64,000 bases of DNA from Variovorax beijingensis (GTDB lineage Bacteria > Pseudomonadota > Gammaproteobacteria > Burkholderiales > Burkholderiaceae_C): the NCBI RefSeq assembly GCF_007828835.1, contig NZ_VIVL01000002.1:248001-312000 (forward strand), given 5' to 3'. Made by a program: the position numbers and the translations under genes. Positions 60,780-64,000 of the stretch are shown piece by piece (within the stretch, counting starts at the first letter, position 1; the number at the start of each line of letters is the position of its first letter). Below the pieces are notes generated by a model. It did not search any database, was not told where the DNA came from, and worked only from the letters and a program-made list of their open reading frames with translations.

Positions 60780-61522
60780 AAACAAGCTTTTTTTCGTCCT
60801 TTGCTATCAATAACATAGCGAGATACGCCCGCTGGGCGGGTGCAGCATTCGCTTTTTCGCTCATCGCGGGATGCGCAACCGGTCCCGGAGCCAATCCGGC
60901 CGACCCTTTCGAGCCCATGAACCGAGGCGTCACCCGCTTCAACGACACGGTCGATGAGGCCGTGCTCGTGCCCGTGGCCACCGCCTACCAGCGCGTGCTG
61001 CCTTCCATGGTGCGCACCGGCGTGGGCAATTTCTTCGGCAACCTGGGCGACGTCTGGAGCTTCGTCAACAGCGTGGCCCAGCTCAAGCTGCAGAACAGTG
61101 CCGAGACCTTCATGCGGGTCAATGTCAACACTTTGTTCGGGCTCGGCGGCCTTCTCGACATTGCCACCGAGGCGGGCATCGACCGCCACGAAGAGGATTT
61201 CGGCCAGACGCTGGGCCGCTGGGGCGTGGGCGCCGGACCGTACGTGGTGCTGCCGGTGTTCGGCCCGTCGACCCTGCGCGATACGGCCGCATTGCCGGTG
61301 GACCGCGCCGGCAGCGTGCTCGGCAACATGAACGACGTGGCCTGGCGCAATTCGCTGTCTTTCCTAGAGGCTGTCGATACCCGGGCGAAGTACCTGCGCG
61401 CCGGCCGTTTGCTCGACGATGCGGCGCTCGACAAGTACACCTTCACGCGCGACGCCTTCCTGCAGCATCGCCGCAACGACGTCTACGACGGCAATCCGCC
61501 TGACGACGAAGGCGGAAAATAA
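60776..61522 (+). CDS. mlaA: Outer-membrane phospholipid-removal lipoprotein MlaA (VacJ)
   Basis: This 248-residue lipoprotein takes mislocalised phospholipids from the outer leaflet and passes them to MlaC. It has the lipobox IAGC, then DPFEPMNRGVTRFND, the signature start of MlaA, and VLPVFGPSTLRDTAALPVD. The signal peptide's n-region is unusually long and is partly encoded by a short hairpin repeat (60803-60819). E. coli has mlaA away from the mla operon; here it sits between mlaD and mlaC. Confidence 0.94.
   Translation: MKTSFFSSFAINNIARYARWAGAAFAFSLIAGCATGPGANPADPFEPMNRGVTRFNDTVDEAVLVPVATAYQRVLPSMVRTGVGNFFGNLGDVWSFVNSVAQLKLQNSAETFMRVNVNTLFGLGGLLDIATEAGIDRHEEDFGQTLGRWGVGAGPYVVLPVFGPSTLRDTAALPVDRAGSVLGNMNDVAWRNSLSFLEAVDTRAKYLRAGRLLDDAALDKYTFTRDAFLQHRRNDVYDGNPPDDEGGK
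60803..60819. repeat. Dispersed GCTAT/ATAGC short hairpin repeat, copy 3, inside mlaA
   Basis: GCTATCAATAACATAGC has perfect five-base arms and a seven-base centre. It is in coding sequence and encodes AINNIA of the signal peptide. The other copies in this window are intergenic. Confidence 0.55.
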
Positions 61523-61705
61523 AATACAAAAAGGCGCGGAAGAGGGGCTTTTCGCAGCCGGACAAGTGGTTTTCCCGCTTGCATCCGGTTTCAGGGCTTC
61601 ACCTGCGCTTCAGGAACCTGGTCGGCCGGGAACCTGTCGAACACGTTCTTTGCAGGAGGCGCGGCCTTCGCCCGCCTGCAGATTTTCAAACTCGAAGGGA
61701 TTGTC

Positions 61706-62365
61706 ATGAACAACAAGATCTTGAAACGGCGCGGCTTCGGCCGCCTGGTGCTGGCCAGCGCCTTGCTCTTCGGTGCCGCGACGGCTTTTGTGCGTCCGGC
61801 GCAGGCCGCCGACGAAGCGCCTGACGCGCTGGTGAAGCGTTTGTCGACCGACGTGCTCGAAACCATCAAGGCCGACACCTCCATCAAGGCGGGCGACATC
61901 AACAAGATCATGGTGCTGGTCGACAGCAAGATCATGCCCAACGTCAACTTCCAGCGCATGACGGCCTCCGCCGTCGGCCCGGCATGGCGCCAGGCCACGC
62001 CCGAGCAGCAGAAGAAGCTGCAGGAAGAATTCAAGACCCTGCTGGTGCGCACCTATGCCGGCGCGCTCGACCAGGTGAGCGACCAGACGGTCACGGTGCG
62101 CCCGTTCCGCGGGTCGCCTGAAGATACCGAGGTGCTGGTTCGCACCGAGGTCAAGGGCCGCGGCGATCCGGTGCAGCTCGACTACCGGCTCGAGAAAACG
62201 CCCGGCCAGGGTGGCGGCTGGAAGGTCTACAACCTCAATGTGCTGGGCGTCTGGCTGGTCGACACCTACCGCACCCAGTTCTCGCAGGAAATCAACGCCC
62301 GCGGCATCGACGGCCTGATTGCAGCGCTGGCGGCGCGCAACAAGGGCAACAACGGCAAGAGCTGA
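61706..62365 (+). CDS. mlaC: Periplasmic phospholipid carrier MlaC
   Basis: This 219-residue protein has a signal peptide ending near AQA and the MlaC/Ttg2D fold with VDSKIMPNVNFQRMT, FKTLLVRTYAGAL and GGWKVYNLNVLGVWLVDTYR. It carries phospholipid between MlaA and MlaFEDB. GAAGGGA lies before the ATG. The 183-base gap after mlaA contains no gene or signal I recognise. Confidence 0.95.
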   Translation: MNNKILKRRGFGRLVLASALLFGAATAFVRPAQAADEAPDALVKRLSTDVLETIKADTSIKAGDINKIMVLVDSKIMPNVNFQRMTASAVGPAWRQATPEQQKKLQEEFKTLLVRTYAGALDQVSDQTVTVRPFRGSPEDTEVLVRTEVKGRGDPVQLDYRLEKTPGQGGGWKVYNLNVLGVWLVDTYRTQFSQEINARGIDGLIAALAARNKGNNGKS

Positions 62366-62369
62366 GGCC

Positions 62370-62642
62370 ATGCTGGTCCTGCCCTCCAAACTCACCCACG
62401 ATGAAGCCCCGGCCTGCATGCGCATGCTGCAGCAGGGGCTGACGGGGCAGACCGACACATCCACGGTGGTGGACGCCAGCGCGCTCGCGCAGTTCGATTC
62501 CTCGGCCTTGGCGGTGCTGCTGGAGTGCCGCCGCGAGTCGAGCGCGCTCGGCCGGGGCTTCGCGGTCAAGGGGCTTTCGCCGCGGCTGCGCGAACTGGCT
62601 GCGCTCTACGGCATCGCGGGGCTTCTACCGGCGGCGCCCTGA
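62370..62642 (+). CDS. mlaB: STAS-domain protein MlaB
   Basis: This 90-residue protein is a single STAS domain, with the central DASALAQFDSSALAVLLE (a beta strand followed by the conserved D-SSA helix start). MlaB binds MlaF and is required for its activity. The gene starts five bases after the mlaC stop. A longer open frame upstream lies within mlaC and is rejected. Confidence 0.93.
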   Translation: MLVLPSKLTHDEAPACMRMLQQGLTGQTDTSTVVDASALAQFDSSALAVLLECRRESSALGRGFAVKGLSPRLRELAALYGIAGLLPAAP

Positions 62643-62729
62643 CCGCAGGCGGCCCGGCAGCGGCCGCGTCAGGGCATCCGGCCGCCGCCAAGCGGCCTGC
62701 GGGGAGGGCCCGTAAAATCGCCGGCTCCC

Positions 62730-63677
62730 ATGCCCGCGATCTCATTCCAATCGGTCTCCAAGACCTACCCTCCCTCCAGACAGCAGCGGGCCCAAGGCAA
62801 GCAGGGGCTGCGCGCCGTCGACGAGGTCAGCTTCCAGATCGAGCCGGGCGAGTTCTTCGGCCTGCTCGGGCCCAATGGCGCGGGCAAGACCACGCTCATC
62901 AGCATGCTGGCCGGCCTGTCCCGTCCCACGGCCGGCGCCATCAGCGTCCATGGCTTCGACGTGCAGCGCGACTATGCCGAGGCCCGGCGCCAGCTCGGCA
63001 TCGTGCCGCAGGAGCTGGTGTTCGACCCCTTCTTCAACGTGCGCGAATCGCTGCGCATCCAGTCGGGCTACTTCGGCATCAAGAACAACGAGCCCTGGAT
63101 CGACGAGCTGCTGCAAAGCCTGGGCCTGGCCGACAAGGCCACGGCCAACATGCGCCAGCTCTCGGGCGGCATGAAGCGCCGGGTGCTGGTGGCGCAGGCG
63201 CTGGTGCACAAGCCGCCCGTGATCGTGCTGGACGAGCCTACCGCCGGGGTCGACGTCGAATTGCGCCAGACGCTCTGGCAGTTCGTCGCCAGGCTCAACA
63301 AAGAGGGCAGCACCGTGCTGCTGACCACCCACTACCTCGAAGAGGCCGAGGCGCTGTGCAGCCGCATCGCGATGCTCAAGCTCGGCAAGGTGATCGCCCT
63401 GGACCGCACCAGCGAGCTCTTGAAGTCGGCCGCCAGCAACGTGCTGCGCTTCAAGACCGACGCCATGCTGCCCTGGGCCATCGCGCAGCACGCGCGCATC
63501 ACCGGGCGCATCGTGCAGCTGCCGGCGCAGAACGCCCATGAAGTCGAACAACTGCTGGCTGCGATCCGCGAAGCCGGCGTCGCAGTGGAAGACGTGGAAA
63601 TGCGCAAGGCCGACCTGGAAGACGTGTTCATCGACCTGATGGCGGGCGAGCAGACGCCGTTGGAGGTTGCAAGATGA
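62730..63677 (+). CDS. ABC exporter ATP-binding protein (YadG-like)
   Basis: This 315-residue ATPase belongs to the ABC-2 exporter class. Walker A is GPNGAGKTT, the signature LSGGMKRRVLVAQA and Walker B IVLDEPTAGVD. A TAAAAT hexamer at 62713-62718 might be its own -10 box. It pairs with the permease that overlaps its stop. The order resembles the E. coli yadG-yadH pair. The exported substrate is not known. Confidence 0.94.
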   Translation: MPAISFQSVSKTYPPSRQQRAQGKQGLRAVDEVSFQIEPGEFFGLLGPNGAGKTTLISMLAGLSRPTAGAISVHGFDVQRDYAEARRQLGIVPQELVFDPFFNVRESLRIQSGYFGIKNNEPWIDELLQSLGLADKATANMRQLSGGMKRRVLVAQALVHKPPVIVLDEPTAGVDVELRQTLWQFVARLNKEGSTVLLTTHYLEEAEALCSRIAMLKLGKVIALDRTSELLKSAASNVLRFKTDAMLPWAIAQHARITGRIVQLPAQNAHEVEQLLAAIREAGVAVEDVEMRKADLEDVFIDLMAGEQTPLEVAR

Positions 63678-64000
63678 TGGCGGTGACGGGTTGGCGCGCG
63701 CTGCTCTACAAGGAAACGCTGCGCTTCTGGAAGGTCGGCTTCCAGACCGTCGGCGCGCCGGTGCTCACCGCGCTGCTCTACCTGATGGTGTTCGGCCATG
63801 TGCTCGAAGACCATGTGAAGGTCTACGGCTCGGTCGGCTACACCGCCTTCCTGGTGCCGGGCCTCGTGATGATGAGCGTGCTCCAGAACGCCTTCGCCAA
63901 CAGCTCGTCCTCGATCATCCAGAGCAAGATCATGGGCAACCTGGTGTTCGTGCTGCTCACGCCGCTGTCGCACTGGGGCTGGTTCTTTGCCTACGTGGGT
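63674..64000 (+). CDS. ABC-2 type permease (YadH-like), N-terminal part
   Basis: This is the start of an inner-membrane permease that runs past the window. The visible 109 residues contain a cytoplasmic helix (WRALLYKETLRFWK) and two to three hydrophobic segments with FLVPGLVMMSVLQNAF and SSSSIIQSKIMGNL, typical of ABC-2 permeases. It overlaps the ATPase gene, and ATG 63677 is an equally possible start. Confidence 0.92.
   Translation, partial: MMAVTGWRALLYKETLRFWKVGFQTVGAPVLTALLYLMVFGHVLEDHVKVYGSVGYTAFLVPGLVMMSVLQNAFANSSSSIIQSKIMGNLVFVLLTPLSHWGWFFAYVG

Overview
The window looks like a piece of chromosome from a Comamonadaceae betaproteobacterium, most like Variovorax. The grounds are the high-GC coding style, the conserved Burkholderiales gene blocks (mrcA/pilMNOPQ-aroK-aroB-dgt-gltBD, lptM-lysA/cyaY, engB/cytochrome c4-resB-ccsB, mlaFEDACB) and short dispersed repeats that I associate with this family. 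The genus is an inference from recall; no database was searched. Coding density is very high, many genes overlap by ATGA, and no gap exceeds 300 bases. I saw no tRNA, rRNA or CRISPR.

Layout. 1-7873: a plus-strand polyol utilisation operon. It holds the end of a sugar ABC permease, the UgpC/MalK-type ATPase, an arabitol/mannitol-type dehydrogenase, a short-chain polyol dehydrogenase, a fructose-6-phosphate-aldolase-like protein, a PfkB kinase, an AraC regulator and xylulokinase. It ends at a bidirectional terminator shared with groES-groEL (minus), which is controlled by a perfect CIRCE element. 10171-20639: an iron/metal uptake island with a DUF4198 protein, three TonB-dependent receptors, two Fur-like boxes, a phospholipase D-like lipoprotein, a PepSY membrane protein and a 60-residue membrane protein. 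20643-24818: a minus-strand operon with a PuuR-like regulator, a polar amino acid/amine ABC transporter and a FAD oxidase. 24967-28142: metK, divergent from two LpxL-family acyltransferases. 28155-29888: an alpha/beta hydrolase and engB.

29959-36049: cytochrome c4, the System II cytochrome c maturation proteins ResB and CcsB, and MsrP-MsrQ behind an exact match to an ECF sigma promoter pattern. 36080-40396: lptM-lysA, cyaY and mrcA. 40635-51283: the type IV pilus assembly operon pilMNOPQ, followed by aroK, aroB, dgt, an MFS transporter, DUF1415 and a methyltransferase. 51318-52130: a REP-associated tyrosine transposase with repeat remnants on its 3' side. 52197-58458: glutamate synthase gltB-gltD. 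58557-62642: the Mla lipid-asymmetry operon in the order F-E-D-A-C-B, with a repeat-derived micro-ORF between mlaF and mlaE. 62730-64000: an ABC exporter, cut by the window end.

Most genes are housekeeping. The most interesting signals are small: the ECF-type promoter at msrPQ, the translationally coupled micro-ORF made from a repeat at mlaF/mlaE, a dispersed hairpin repeat that has become part of the MlaA signal peptide, the transposase-linked repeats before gltB, and the aldolase in the polyol operon. I did not find a clearly new multi-gene system.
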